Shown here in pieces: positions 1 to 13,079 of a stretch of 64,000 bases of DNA. Position numbers and translations under genes: made by a program. The first letter of the stretch is position 1, and each line of letters begins with the position of its first letter. This DNA comes from Dipylidium caninum (lineage: Eukaryota; Platyhelminthes; Cestoda; Cyclophyllidea; Dipylidiidae), in assembly GCA_017562135.1 (NCBI GenBank), contig QEYB01001654.1, positions 310,001-374,000 of the forward strand. The letters run 5' to 3'. The notes under the pieces were generated by a model, which made no database searches, was not told the origin of the DNA, and saw only the letters and a list, made by a program, of their open reading frames with translations.

Positions 1-3000
1 CTATACCTTTAGGTTTAGCTAGTTATCTGAATTCCAGTAAGACACAATCATCCACTCTCCAGCCTACGCCCGTCGCTAAAGTCTCTGCAGCCAAACCCAC
101 AAATAGACGAAGGGCCCCTGTATCAAAAAGTAAGCTCTTCTGAGATGCGTTTGTTGGGCACTTTATTTTTGCCTTTCATACATGCCTCAATTGCATAGGA
201 AGGAGATGTAATGAGGTGGAAGGTTTGCGCACATGGACGGTCAAATACCCTGGACAAAAGAATTCTGATAGAAATTCGGATGAATCTTCCGCATGGGATG
301 CGGCGGTCGACCGGCAAGCTAATTATTTGCGCAACAAACGCCGTCGCATGACTAGACAACCCACTGCTCTTGCAGCCGACTACGTTTTGGAAACTGATAA
401 AGACTATCCGAAGTATGTTTACATATTTTTTACAACAATTTTTGATAAAAATAACCAGTCTTCTTGCGTTCAGACCACTGCCACGTCGGAGTAGTGATGA
501 AGATATCGGTACGACGGAACCTGGTTGTATTGAGGATCCTTCTTCGGATACTGAAGATGCTCTTGCTGCCACAGTGCGTTCTTCGTCTCGGATGGGTCTT
601 TTGGGTAGTGGTAATACAGGTGCTGGCGTTCGTTGCTCTTACGCTGGAATGGATGATGATACGGAAGACGTGGCCGATGATGAGTGCTATAAAGACGGTG
701 GTGCTCGAAGGCGTCGAAAGGCGGACGATGACGATGCACCTTTCGAAGGTATGTTTTGCTTTCATAGACACGTCTTTATTGCCGCTAGTATCTCTTGCTT
801 CATTTGTTCATTAGTTCGGATAAAGGAGCCGGCGGAGCAGCGATTTCCGCACTTGCAAAAGGTCGCTGCAGAGCACTCTCGGCCGATACGAGAGCGTGTC
901 CATCACAAGCTTTTGAATGCCTATTCGGAATCCGCGGGTTCTTCCGACTCAACATTAGCTAGTGGTCTGAAGAAATTTCTTTCCCATGTTGACCGCGTTC
1001 TTGAGGCTGTAGAAGAAGTTGATCTTTTGTCTGGTGGAGATAGTGGTGGTGATGATGCCATTCCGGCAGAGGCTATAATTTCGCCTTCTGATATTGCTGA
1101 ATTGTGTCGAGATGCTGCAAAATTGAAGAGCACTAATGCAGCCAACCAAGTACCCACTGATCGTCTTCTCAAATTGCTTACTCTCCTTTTGCTAAACGTA
1201 CGCGACGGGGCGGCGGTTGTTCGAGTCGCTGGGGATCAAGAGGCTATGGAAAAAATATCTCGAGCTGTTGGTGCCAGTTTAATTGCGCTGAACCTAATGA
1301 CTTCAAAGGACATGCCTCGCGAGGTCTACCTGGAGGACGTAATAGAACAGGCGGTGCAGGTGTCTCGGTTCCAGCTCTCAAATTGCATCTATCCAGAGTA
1401 CGATCCGGCTTATAGAATTGAAAATTCGGCGAAGGACAATCAGAGTAGCATTAAGTCGCGTCGTGCTCGTGAGCGTGATACTCAGAAATCACCTGCAGTT
1501 ATCCACCTTTACTATCGCCTGGTGGAAATTGTCACAGGATTGGCTGAACTCGTTAATATTCAACGCCTCACTGATAGTCTTGTATTAACGCTTTATTCCG
1601 TCGGGGTGTCCGTCTTTTTTGTGGAAAATGTCAGTGAGTTGCAGTTGGCGGGTCTCAAATTAGTTACCGGAATATTCGCCCAGTACCCACTCTGCCGTAA
1701 GCTTATTATTGAAGAGATTATTAATGGTATCGCACGTCTTCCATCGAGTAAACGTAATCTGCGAACATACAGGTTTGTGTTTACCATCTATTGCAGTTTG
1801 GGCACATAAGATTAAGGTAATAAAAATTCCTAATTAATTTATAGGCTCAATTCTGAGGAAAGTATTCAAATGTTTACTGCCTTGGCGCTTCTGTTGGTGC
1901 AGTCAGTAATTGAGTTGCCCAACTCAGGAGTCCCTGGGCAACAGCGAGTTTCGGATAATACGAGTTTTGAAGGCAAACCAGAAAGTGTTGAGCATGCCTC
2001 TGGACAAAGTGTTTTTAATGCCACGCCCGATGACGAAGTATTGGTCACCAGTTCATACAAGAAAGCTATTATTACGGCACATAATTTTCTTTCTGCTTTT
2101 CTTAGAAAGTAAGTCATTTTTTGTTTGTCCAGTCGGGCCATGTTCCTCGTACTTTTTTTAGTTGGGAAATGTCCCTTCTACCCATTTAACAATACTTAAC
2201 TTTCTTCACTGCTCCACAGTTTTCATTGTTTCCTCGAAGGTCTTCCGATTAGGGCATTTATTAACTTAACGTGAGATTGTGTTTATTTTAAATATATGGT
2301 ACTTAGCGTCTTGCTTCCTTAACAGGTCAACTACTAAGGGAGAAGATGATTACCGTATTATTTTTGAAAACTTTGTTAATGATCTTCTCCTCACTGTGAA
2401 CAAGCCAGAGTGGCCAGCGGCTGAAGTTATGCTAAGTCTTCTTGGAAGCCTGCTTGTTCAGCAGTTTAATAATAAATCATTGGATCAGTCAGTTCGTGTG
2501 ACTAGCGTTGACTATCTCGGTACCGTGGCTTCGACTCTACGTAGAGATGCGGTGACGAGTCAGCTAAAGGAGCATGACATCAACGTTATTCTGCGTGAAC
2601 TAACTGAAGGTAGCCAGTCGGAAAGCGAGGAGGATGACGAAGAAAGCAGTGGCAATGTTGATAGAAAAATCTCAATGGAGGGTTCTGTCCCCGCGACAAG
2701 TGTTTCTTTGTACACAGATGCCCTCAAGCCTGAAGACGGATCTGAAGACACAAAAGTTGTAAGAGAGGGCGAATATAAGAAAGGGAAGCCGAAGAAGCGT
2801 GCAGGCGTAAAATTCTTGAAGATGGACAGGATACTTGTTCTTAGAGACGCTGTTCTGGACTATCTTCTTGAGGATGAGTCTGATCCTGTTGTAGTGGTAA
2901 GTTTGTAGTGGTAATTTACCTCTCTTCTCCCTACTTCATTCAACTTTAACACGATTACTTGATTTTCAGTATGCCTGTAAATTCTACATGGGTCAGTGGT

Positions 3001-6000
3001 TGGAGGATTGTACCACAGAGGTTGAACGTGCACATAGGCTTGCTGCTGAGAATCCTCCGCAAGAGCCTACCCACCAAAAGTCCGGAAGTTGCCGCCGTGG
3101 AAGGCGTAAGGTCGACGAAAATGAGGATGAAAAAGAATCCATTGTTCTTTCTGATATTGAGTTGGCGGAACTACGACGTTCCTATCTGATGGATCGTCTG
3201 CGTGATCCTCCCTCAATATGGAGGGCCCGTTGTCGTCCTAAGGTAGCCGGAATGTCTCTTGCTACCGCCTCTACTTCGGTTGTATTTAAGCAATCTCAGG
3301 CCCTTCGCGTCATGTTTAAGGGTTCCATCGACTACGAAGATGCTTATCTTATCTGCCGCTACCTTGCGAGTCTTCGGCCCTTCTCTCAAAGTTTCGATGT
3401 TTATCTCTCTCAAATTTGCAAAGTAAATTTAAATTTGGTGTAGCGACTATTAACTAGTTAGTACCTTAAATAACCTTCGAAAATTCTATTTAGCTTTTGA
3501 GTGAGTCATCAGTTCCCGTTCGAACAAAAGCACTGCGTTGTCTTTCGGCCGTCGTGGAGGCTGATCCAGGCGTTTTGGCACGCTCAGACATTGAGATGGC
3601 TGTACGTTCCCGTCTTATGGATATTTCTACCTCAGTTCGAGAAGCCGCTGTCGACCTTCTTGGTCGCTTTCTTATTTGTCGTCCTGAACTCACTGCCCAG
3701 TATTATCCCATGCTCTCTGAACGGATACGTGATAAAGGTGTATCCGTCCGTAAACGAGTCATTCGTATTCTTCGGGATATTTGTATAGAACAACCTGATT
3801 TTCCACGCATTGCTGAGATTTGCGTGAAGATAATCCGTCGTGTTAACGACGAAGAAAGTGTAAAGGTAATATACTTGCGATTTTTCAGTAGGTTATTTTG
3901 TAGCACGTGGAGGACTGAAACCTATTTCATTTTTGTAGAAGCTGGTAAGCGAAGTCTTCCAGACCCTGTGGTTTACCCCTGTCAGGGAGAAGGAATCTGT
4001 TAAATTGCTTCACAAAGTTATGAATATTACTGATGTTGTCGTTTCCGCCTCTAAAGATACTGGTGTCGAATGGTTGGAACAATTTCTTGAAGGTGTAGGT
4101 TTAGAGATTAACTTTTTTTCCGTCTTATGCATTTTGTTGGCAAAAGCGGTTGCATTTTGTTAATCTTTTCAATTTTAGCTTCTAACGAAAGAAGAGGGAG
4201 AGAAGATTCGGCCAGCGGAGAAGGCTTGTGTACAAATTGTTGAGTGTCTTGTGCAAAATATCATGAGATTAGACGAAATTCCTGGTCAAACCAAGCGCCT
4301 TGTAGCTTGTCTTGCTACTTTGCATCTTTTCACGAAGATTAGGCCCTATTTGGCCGTAAAACACGCAATGTTGTTACAGCCCTATTTATCGGCCCGCGTT
4401 CCTGCTACAGGGGCGCCCAAACAACCACCTTCGCATTTAGACTCCCTGATCCTTCACTACGTGGCTAGGATTCTCGAAGTAACCATTCCCTTAATCGAGC
4501 ACCCTTCGGAAACATTTCTGGCTCAACTAGAAGAGGACCTCGTTCGACTTACTCTCCGGCAGGGCAAGATGGTCCTCGAGTCTTGTGTTGCTTGTCTCGG
4601 TGCAGTGGTCAATCGGGTGTCAAAAAACTATTCTTTAGTAATGGAATGCTTTCGCGGCTTCTTTAATGCATTAATCAAGTGTCGAAGGGAGTGCCTTACC
4701 TCGACCGAGAAGGGATCAATGCCTAAACTACCTCGAAAACTAAGACCCTCCATTCTACGTTCACTTTTTACCGTGGGTTTGTTGTGTAAACACTTTGACA
4801 TCAACGTCTTCTCCACGGAATCTGAGCCAAAAACACTTAATCAAGTTTTCGAGATCTTAATGTTTTTCTCGGAGCGCATGGTGTCTGATCTGGAGGTGCG
4901 TAAAAACGCGCTTTCTGGGTTGGGGTTTCTCTGCACTCGGCACAAGGAGCTTTTGTGTGGAACTCCCCTCTGCAGGTTCTACCACGAACTTCTCCAAGCT
5001 TCCACTGACCTTGACGTCAGCAAGTCGGCAGATTTAGAATTGAAGAGTCTTGTACTGGAAAATCTCCTCAGTTTTTTCATGGAAGAGGAAAGAAGAATGC
5101 TTGAACAGGATGCCAAGTGTATGTTTGTGGTGGGACTTTACAGCCGCTATAAGCTTTTGCTATATCTCCTATTTCTGTCTTTCTCCTAAAGGGAAAGCTA
5201 CTCACAAGGAGGAATCTTTGAAAGTGATGGGCGATGTTGCCTCAGGAAATGGCAGCTATGTAGCGCAATCATACTTGAAAGAAATTATGGAAACCTTCTT
5301 CTCCCCATCTGCGTCTGTTCGCCTCACTGCTCTCTCCGTGGTAACTACGATCCTACGGCAGGGTTTGATACACCCCGTCCAAACAGTTTCTTACCTTATC
5401 GCCATGCAGACTGATTCAGATCCGTCGACACGTGTAAAAGCAGAAGCGCAGCTGCAAGAGATTGAGAACAAATTCCCTGGGTTCATTTATGTACGTGGGT
5501 AATTCCTTATCCCCTCCCTTGCTTGAGCACCCGATCATTTTTTCGTTTTTTCTATTGGCAATGAATTGGTCGTTACCAAAATTCTTTTTTCATTTGACCG
5601 AAATTCCGCCTTCTATGACCTGGTTCTTCGGTAACGGTATTGAATCATGGATTTATTATTTGTCATGACAGTGCTTTCCTTTGTTTAAAAGCTGTGCCCC
5701 TTTCAGGTAGTGTAATTCATCATATGGTTGTAATCGGCCTCCCCGATTCATCTTTGACGTTTTAGATGCGCGCGATAGAGGGCGTCTGCTTCTCATACCG
5801 TCTTCAACGCGTCTTGTATTCATCTTCGAAAGTTATGCATACAGAGCGTAGGGACTCGAGTGTAAATAACGATTCCGATACTAATAATACGAAAACTTCT
5901 GCACTCGATTCGACTCCTGTGAAAACGTCACATCGAAGTGGTGGATGCGTTGTCAATGACATTGGAGCTTCAGTTAACGAGAGTACTACGGGTGATACAT

Positions 6001-8519
6001 CTGCTCCGGTCTCATCTGGTCTCTTTGCACGTGCCATTCGCGGTGCCAGGGACGTGGACTCTGATGTCCCTAATGCTCTCAACTCACAGCTTTATTCAAT
6101 GCTACGAGTAAATCGGACTTCCAGGAGAGCCTTTCTGAATGGTCTTGTAAACCTCTTCGATGAAATGCAGGTAAGGCGTAAGGGTTATGTAGTTGAATAT
6201 TTTGAATGTATAATATTGACTCAGCTTATATGCTCTTCGAATAGCCACTATGATCATTGTCGTTTGTGGTAGTGGTACTTTGCGCCTAGTACTTTAATTG
6301 GCTTTGTTTTTGTTACCTAGCAAAACCAGGAAATATATCAGTAGCTAATCTTTTAACATTTATCTTTGAAAGTGTGACGCAACAAATCTTGAGTTTGCTT
6401 GTATTCATCACCCCCAAATAGTTGAATTACCGGATGTTGGTAGGGTGAAGTAATTTACTATTAAAACTCCATTGCCCCCTATCCGTGGATAACTTTTCCT
6501 TTCCAATTCACCTTGAACGCCAGTCGAGTAAAAATCCATGGTGTCTGGTAAAATAAACCAGATTCCATAATTATGCCGTTAATCCATTAAGATTAGTGAC
6601 ATTTTCTCGCAAGCAAAGGTAGGCAGAGGGTTAGTGAAAACTCCCTTCCGAGGGTAACCGTTTGCTTCCAGGGGTAAATGTTTATGCAATAGAAGTTCTC
6701 AAATGTCGTAATTGATGAGATGAGAATAATTTATGCACTGCTACGCTCTATTGCTTAACTTATTTTCGGTTCATGTTCAGAACATTTCTCTGGGTCGGCT
6801 TGTTTACGTGGCGGACAATCTCGCCTTCTTTCCCTACCAATGTCAAGCTGAACCCCTTTTCGTTATCCATCACATCGACCTCCTCGTTAGCGTTAATGGA
6901 TCTACAAGACTTCAGGCAGTTCGCGAGGTCCTCTTTCCTGAACTAAAGGAACTTCTCGCGTCCCAGGCTTCTATTAACAACGGGTTAAGTAACACCAATT
7001 CCTGGGCGGTAACGGTAACTGACGGCAATCGATTGGGATTTTTCAAAGATTGCCTTAATTTAAGTTCTAATGAAATCTCAGGTACACAGATTGGTGAGTG
7101 ATTGCAGCCTTGTTCTCTTTCTTTAACTTTTTCGCAATTTTAGCTTTGTACCTCTTCGATTGCATTTCAGTTCAACAAGTTATGGAAGAGCAGGGAAGTA
7201 GTGTAAATACCACATTGATGAGGTTAGAAGCGGAAGAGGAAAATGAGAATGCTCTGGTTTTAAGAATCCTTGCGGCTGATCCCACGAGACTGGCGGCAAT
7301 TCGTGAGTCTATCAAAGCCAGTCGTGCATGCCTCTTGCTTCTCAACCTCAAACAATACCTTAAGGAAGTATATGGCATCACCGATAGGTATGTTCGCTCT
7401 CAACATTTACCGCCTTTGCAGCAAAATTCAGAAGTTTTCTCCCTCTGACTCGGGCAAACTGTGGGAAAAACAATTGACACGTAAAAGTGGTGTCAGGTTT
7501 TGTCCTGTTCTGTGCCTTCGATCAGCTATTGAAGAAGTAGAAACCGATGGAGTTGGGATCCTTTCTGGCTCCGAAAGACCAGGTGAGATGGTTTCGAAAA
7601 CTCAACCTCGTTTGTCCTTTGTTATTTTTCGATTTCATAATCATTACTGCTGAAACAGGTATTACGGAGCAGGCTGCACGGGATTTGGTTTTGGAGTTCT
7701 TCGAATTTCGTAAACTAATACTTTCCATTGACCCACCTGATGAGGATGGCTTCGAAGCTGCTGCAAATGTCAATAGTAACGCCGAAGGCACTGGAAGTGA
7801 CGAAAAGCAGGCTTCCATACCGATTGATGGTATGTCGGACACTTGCTTACTTAGCTTTCAGCATCATCCTAAAATACTTCATTTCCTTCTTTTATATAGA
7901 TTTTCCGCTTCGTCTGGCGCCTAATCGGTCTCTTGTACCACAATCTCATAATCGGTCGTCAGATGAAGAGGAAGATTCGGCGGATTCTGATGTATGAATT
8001 AAATAGCTCCTATTAGAGGCGTAAAATTCATTTCATGCGTAAATTAGCTGTTAAAAGTGCGTTATCAAGTTCATTCTTTGCTAACTTAACTGTTGGTTTT
8101 TTAGCTGGATCTGGGTCATGACCCAATTATTTCTTCTTTTACGCCATCAACGTAAATGATGCCAAATTACCGTTTATTTGGCTTAGGCCGGTGGGGCGTC
8201 TCGTCTCCTTCTGGCGCAGTCAGCACCTCAAAGGCGTCGGGGTGCCATGGGTGTAAGTGGAGTCAGCAGTAACCTTAGCAGAAATTCACGGATTTCTCGT
8301 TCTTCTGGTGGGGGTGGCGGTTGTCCCATTTCAACATCCTCGTCTAAGCGAAAAAATGCAAGGCAACCCCGCGTTCGGGCAAGTCCCAACCACAGTTTGT
8401 CTAGATGTTTCGCTTTCTAACCTAATATCGCGTTCACTTTTTTCCAGTCTGCATATATCCTAAGCGGCGAGTCGGAGTCTGAGGCCGAAACGCTGTCTTC
8501 CGAGGAGGAGTCGAGTTAA
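1..8519 (+). CDS. NIPBL: Nipped-B-like cohesin loader (SCC2/NIPBL), 5' partial
   Basis: HEAT-repeat protein that loads cohesin on chromatin with MAU2/SCC4 in the nucleus. I read 19 exons: 3-129, 199-412, 474-748, 815-1772, 1845-2108, 2326-2896, 2970-3422, 3494-3865, 3939-4094, 4179-5118, 5192-5490, 5766-6170, 6781-7093, 7171-7387, 7422-7582, 7659-7829, 7900-7991, 8187-8372, 8448-8519. All junctions keep phase and give 2081 residues in the window. Family blocks are seen in order: FFVENVSELQL (exon 4), NKPEWPAAE (6), SVREAAVDLLGRF and ILRDICIEQP (8), LWFTP (9), GLIHPVQ (11), YVADNLAFFPYQ (13), KIQKFSPSDS (15). Acidic/serine insertions (exons 3, 6) are usual for the family. The N-terminal MAU2-binding part is upstream of the window. 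The first 17 junctions are firm. The last one (donor GTTCGG at 8373) is weak, and without it the protein would end at about 8420 with a basic serine-rich tail. Confidence 0.95.
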
Positions 8520-8858
8520 TATGCGGTTCTTCCAAAAACCCCTCTTCATGGGCAGCGCTTTCTTCATCATACTCACACTGTAGGTTTAGATTGTGGAGCC
8601 CTTGGACTTCCCCTATTATTTCGCTCCTCGTAGGCTGTTTTGTGTACATAAACCCCATTATTAGCGGTTGACTGAAGCAGTCGTGTATTTTGCTGTACAA
8701 TTCGCCTTTGCCCCTGACCTACCCCATTCACTCGACAGAAGCATCGTGCAAATTATTGATTATTTCTTCCCTTGTAAAGATAGTACTGCTACCGCCTCCA
8801 TTAATAACGTTGCTTGTGTGTAACTCTGTACTTGCGTTTCCCCTGTAGACATTTGTAC

Positions 8859-8864
8859 AATAAA
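8859..8864 (+). other. Polyadenylation signal, probably of the Nipped-B gene
   Basis: An AATAAA lies about 340 nt after the proposed stop codon on the same strand. It is the first canonical signal downstream of the gene. Use is inferred. Confidence 0.45.
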
Positions 8865-9596
8865 ATAATCACGGTGGCTTATGAAATTGACCTAAAAACA
8901 CGTCATCCTCACATGGAGGCCAGTACTTCTCTACCTGATATCACTGTCTCTTTTGCTTCTAAAATCTCCCCAATCGCAAATACTGTTTTTTTGCTTCTAT
9001 AAATTCTTCCATTGATGAAACAAATATATTTAATACCTCGGAGGTTGGCTCGTTGGCTTCGTCTGAGTATAGACTAGGTCATTCCCCCACCCCATCCTCC
9101 GCAATTTGTAGCGTTTATTCAGTCGCAGAAATTTTCAAATCGATAAATTTTGGCGTCTAGTGGACGGTGTTCAAAGGTTGGGGCCACCAACCCACCCTCT
9201 TGAGTCTCCGGACTATCCCACCCTTAATGTGACAACGATGGCGTCGGTCGCATCAACGATCTGATGTTTCAATTGCCTTTGTGGTAGACGTGATTCTGTG
9301 TCAAGTAACCAAGGGGGGAGGCGTTTTAATGTATACAGTTCGCTACGCGAACTGATTATTACTGGGCTCGACACAGTAAACCTTTATTCTAGAGACTAAT
9401 CCACTTTAAAGTACGACGAAATCAAGCAGTTTTCGAACGTTAGGTTGATAAAAATGAGGATAAGGCACTGAAAAAGGGCAGATTTGCATCGGTGCATCCA
9501 CATAGTCGATCTACAATAGCAGAAGGGGAAATGAGTTAACGGCAGCGAGAAGACTAAGTCGAAGTTGGAGAATTTAACAAGCTGACCTCTGGCGTG
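8865..9596. other. Convergent intergenic spacer
   Basis: Tail-to-tail spacer between the Nipped-B gene and the N-BAR gene. I see no open frame with family resemblance, no tRNA-like fold signature and no repeat here; it should hold the 3' UTRs of both genes. Confidence 0.5.
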
Positions 9597-11516
9597 TTAG
9601 CCTTCGCTATCAAACTTCTGGGTTAGCTGGCGCAACTGCTCCTGACATGTGTTGTAGTAGCGCATTTGAGCATTTGCCATAGTCTTTAATCCTTCTTGTA
9701 GGGATTGCTGTAAAGATAATGACGTTTGTGGGTTATATGCCTCTATTTGACTAACTTTTGTATGCGATTTCGTGGAATAAATATGATTTTGAAGTTTCAT
9801 AGGACCTATTTTCATATTTTCCGTTATGTAACACTGTTTCGTTTACACGAGTTTACATTATTGCCATATAAAGTGTAGAACTACGTTGTGCATCGTAAGA
9901 TAAAGTGACACTGAATTAGGAAAACAAAAGGTCCACCTGTTCGGAGGTGGGAACCAAAGTTCAATTAATGTTGTCCTTTGAGTAATTTCATTGTCTCAGC
10001 CGTAAGAAAGTGTCGACGCACTTTACTTCATTTAACATATTCGTTATTAATTCCGAGTAACAATACGGATCACATGGTCAGAACTTTTGGTGGGTTTGAA
10101 AGTATTAATTATTACTGTTTGCGCCTTGTACTGAAGTCACTACTCCTCACACATGTGTACAAAAGAGATTCGCCGATCGATTGTTCCGCGCCACATGTTA
10201 CACCACTTTGACTTGTGTGCAAGCACCCATACATGCGCGAGGACCTGAGTGTGGGTAAGTTTTGTAATCGCCTCAAATTGTAATAAGTGGTAATCATGGT
10301 AAAAGATAACGTTAAAATACAAAGCCAACCTGAACTGTTTTAAGCTGGACGGTAATTTGCCTAGTGAGTGCGATCTGCTCATTGTATTTGTTCTCAGCAA
10401 TTTCTAAAGCAGCCACGAGCTGTAAAAAAAGCATGCGATACAATCACACTTTTCAAAAACATGTTGGTATGAAGATACAAGGAAACTACAGGTTGCAATT
10501 TTCCTTCATTTGTACAGGATTCTTTCTTTTTTCTGGCAGAGTCAAAATCCAAGCGCGCAAATTCTAGCGAACGCCTTTGAGACTACATCGATAAATATAA
10601 AATAAAGTTACATTTCTCGACTTCGAAATGAAATCTTAGACTTTAGATTAGATAAGAAAAACATCGATTTATGAATAAAGACTATAAGCACACAGAGATC
10701 AAAAGCTCACAATAATGTGAACAAAAGCGTGATAATTGAGAAAGTACAAATAAATTGACATCCGAATAACTAGCGCTGGAGTAATACAACGACAATACGT
10801 GGCTGAAGTGACTAATGCGGTAAGATAGTGAAGAGTCATGAATTTCTTTTAACATACGTTAATACTTGGCCATACAGTTTCTAGATAGTACTTAGCTGTT
10901 GCTATAAAGCTCTTCTGAACCTCACTGATGAGTAGACGTTCCGCACTACCAATAGCTGTGTGAACCTGTCCGTATTGGGAGAGCATAACGCCTAACGGAT
11001 CACCTAAAATCGTAAAGAATGAAGTGTACGAAAAGGAAAATGGCTTTTCAATGCCAAGTTGTACCTATGGAAGAGCGTGTAAGTTCGTTGGCTAGGTCTT
11101 GCTCTAGTTTTCCCAACAATTCCGCTGATGTGAGTTTTGGTTGTTTCTTGGCGTCAAATTTTTCTAACACAACATCCTGCAGACGATCAGCTATAAGAGG
11201 CAAAAGGAGGAACAGATCATTTAAGAAATGTTTAAGTAAACAACAACAATCATCCGATAATAATGACAGGATCACCGTGCTATACCTGGGTTTGGGTTTA
11301 GCCATGCCGTAACCCCGGACTGTAATTTTTCGCATGCTTTCTTCAACTTATCGGCACTATCAAAATCACGAACAAGGTCGTCAGGGTATGTTGATTTAAT
11401 AGATGTTCCACGAATTTCGTTTGTAAACTATGGATGTATTTTTTACAGGTATCTACTTGACTGGCACGGTTAAAAGCAGTATTAGCAGCATCAATAAACT
11501 TTCCAAACGCCGCCAT
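9597..11516 (-). CDS. N-BAR domain protein, endophilin-B-like, without SH3
   Basis: Predicted membrane-curvature-binding protein of 255 residues. Seven exons on the minus strand: 11516-11457, 11427-11286, 11190-11065, 11003-10858, 10582-10490, 10419-10330, 9707-9597; phases agree throughout. The first exon encodes an amphipathic-type helix 0 (MAAFGKFIDAANTAFNRASQ). Exon 2 ends in LNPNP, matching QPNP in endophilin-B, followed by AELLGKLEQDL, IGSAERLLISEVQ, LDFDSARKKK and ANAQMRYYNTCQEQ. These match BAR helices 1-3 of SH3GLB proteins in order and spacing. Translation stops directly after the third BAR helix, so the SH3 domain that defines classical endophilins is absent. Several exons are too short to appear as long open frames and were placed by splice sites and alignment. 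The first intron is only 29 bp. The BAR assignment is strong; the exact subfamily is less certain. Confidence 0.85.
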
Positions 11517-13079
11517 TACTTAAACGCCGAATTATAACCTTGTAAGGGACACGTGTAACATTTAAACGAGGGACTAATAGAGTTTGTTAAACATTTTAAG
11601 TTCAAATGTATTATATATTTTTTCTTATATTGATTATGACTAATACTATTTTATATAATTTGTAATAAAGGTATATATCAAAATATATACCTAACCAGAG
11701 ATTTTAGATATTCTTCATATTAAATATTAACGAGGAATAATTTGTAGTTAAAAATACTAAGCTGCACGTCGGTCAAAGCATGCACACAGTACGAAACGTT
11801 AACCCCTAATCGAAAGCTCATGGTATTGTATAGATTATCCCGCGGGTTATGTTCACGTTAAAATTTTTTGCTCATAAAAAACACCCAGTAATATGATTTG
11901 GGTTAAACGTTGCCATGATCAACCGTCATTAAAATGCTGTTCCTTGCGGTACCGCGCGCATCATCGTGCCACCCTTGATTATAAAATTATATAAACCCGG
12001 CTAAGTCTCGATTAGTTGCTATGCCTGAGACGAAGAAAATAGCACTTTTATTGTCCGTAGATCTGATCACAATTCTCGGTTCGTGCGCGATGTATACACT
12101 ACTCGTATGGCCATTTTACTTTAATTGGTAGTGAATTACCCCTCTTTCCCCCCTCCTCGTCGTATTTTAACGCATAATCGGTATCCGATGTTTCACATTT
12201 GCTAAGCTTTATCCCGGTTCTTAATTGTGTCCAAAAATTTTTTGTTTTACCTTTGATAAACTTTTCTATCAGTCACGCTCATCATTATGTCTCCAACTTT
12301 TTCCCTTACACATAATTTCCTCTCACTGCCATTTTGTAGTGACAGGAGTGAGCTACTTTATACGGGATTTGATACGTGCAACATCTAAGAATAACTCTTC
12401 AGTTCAGTTTCTAAACACGTCCTCTTTCGAACAGTCCATCGGTTGGGATCATTTTAGAGCGCTACTGTTTCCCTTTTTTAAATCGTCTCGTTTCGGTGCT
12501 TCTTATAAGTACGCATCCGAGGAGATGCCGTCAAACGCGAACAGCTTATTAACTAGAGTATCATCGTTTCGTTCATAAAACAATTTATGAAATAGTCTAA
12601 TTTTTTATTATCACATAGGCAGAAGCAACAAGAACGGTTTCTGGCCTTTCATTGCGCCCGCGCAAGGTACCGCAAAAAGCCCAAAGCTGACTAACAAACA
12701 CAAGCCTACGGGCATTGAAGATTATCGGCGCAGTGCAGTTCTCTGCGCAGATATTTTAAAACCTTCGCCGTAGCAATTTCGATACAATTTACGGCTCATA
12801 ATTCCAAATTCTACAAATACTTTGAAAAATGATATTCAAAGTTATCTGACAGAATTGATAAAACTGTTTTCCTGTCCATTTATGTAAAACTTTTATATAC
12901 AAGCGCAACTTACCCCTGAGCGAACTTTTAGTTCACACATTTGTGAAACCGCGATTGCGATTGGAACAAAATGAAAAGTCGTGAGTTTATCTAGCGCTTG
13001 TTTTATGTCGGGGGTCGGTTGTGGGATTGTGTGGCATTCCTTCAAATTTACATTAATTAGTTATACTAGCATCTGATAA
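11517..13079. other. Head-to-head intergenic region of the N-BAR and NUBP1 genes
   Basis: A 1.56 kb spacer between two divergent start codons, so it should carry both promoters. It includes an AT-rich patch around 11600-11720. I see no clear TATA or CCAAT arrangement close to either start. Two unassigned open frames occur in it: a 36-codon hydrophobic one at 12021 (listed separately) and an open stretch at about 12346-12576 on the same strand without family resemblance. Confidence 0.5.
12021..12131 (+). CDS. Possible small membrane-protein ORF or first exon, unknown
   Basis: An ATG opens a 36-codon frame, about two thirds of it hydrophobic (for example LLLSVDLITILGSCAMYTLL), ending FNW-stop. 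The terminal bases contain a possible donor (GTAGTG at 12128), and acceptor-like AGs lie at about 12339 and 12345. Joining to them gives only a short extension, and the phase does not match the longer downstream open frame. I do not recognise it; it may be chance. Confidence 0.15.
   Translation: MPETKKIALLLSVDLITILGSCAMYTLLVWPFYFNW

Noticed and set aside
8105..8151. Possible extra Nipped-B exon after a TTTTTTAG acceptor
   Set aside because: Including it shifts the following exon out of the frame that gives the expected Arg-rich C-terminal segment; direct joining of 7991 to 8187 keeps phase 0.
11428..11446. A 19-bp intron using a GTAAAA donor in the N-BAR gene
   Set aside because: It does not keep phase; the GTAGAT donor ten bases upstream gives a 29-bp intron, correct phase and a better alignment.
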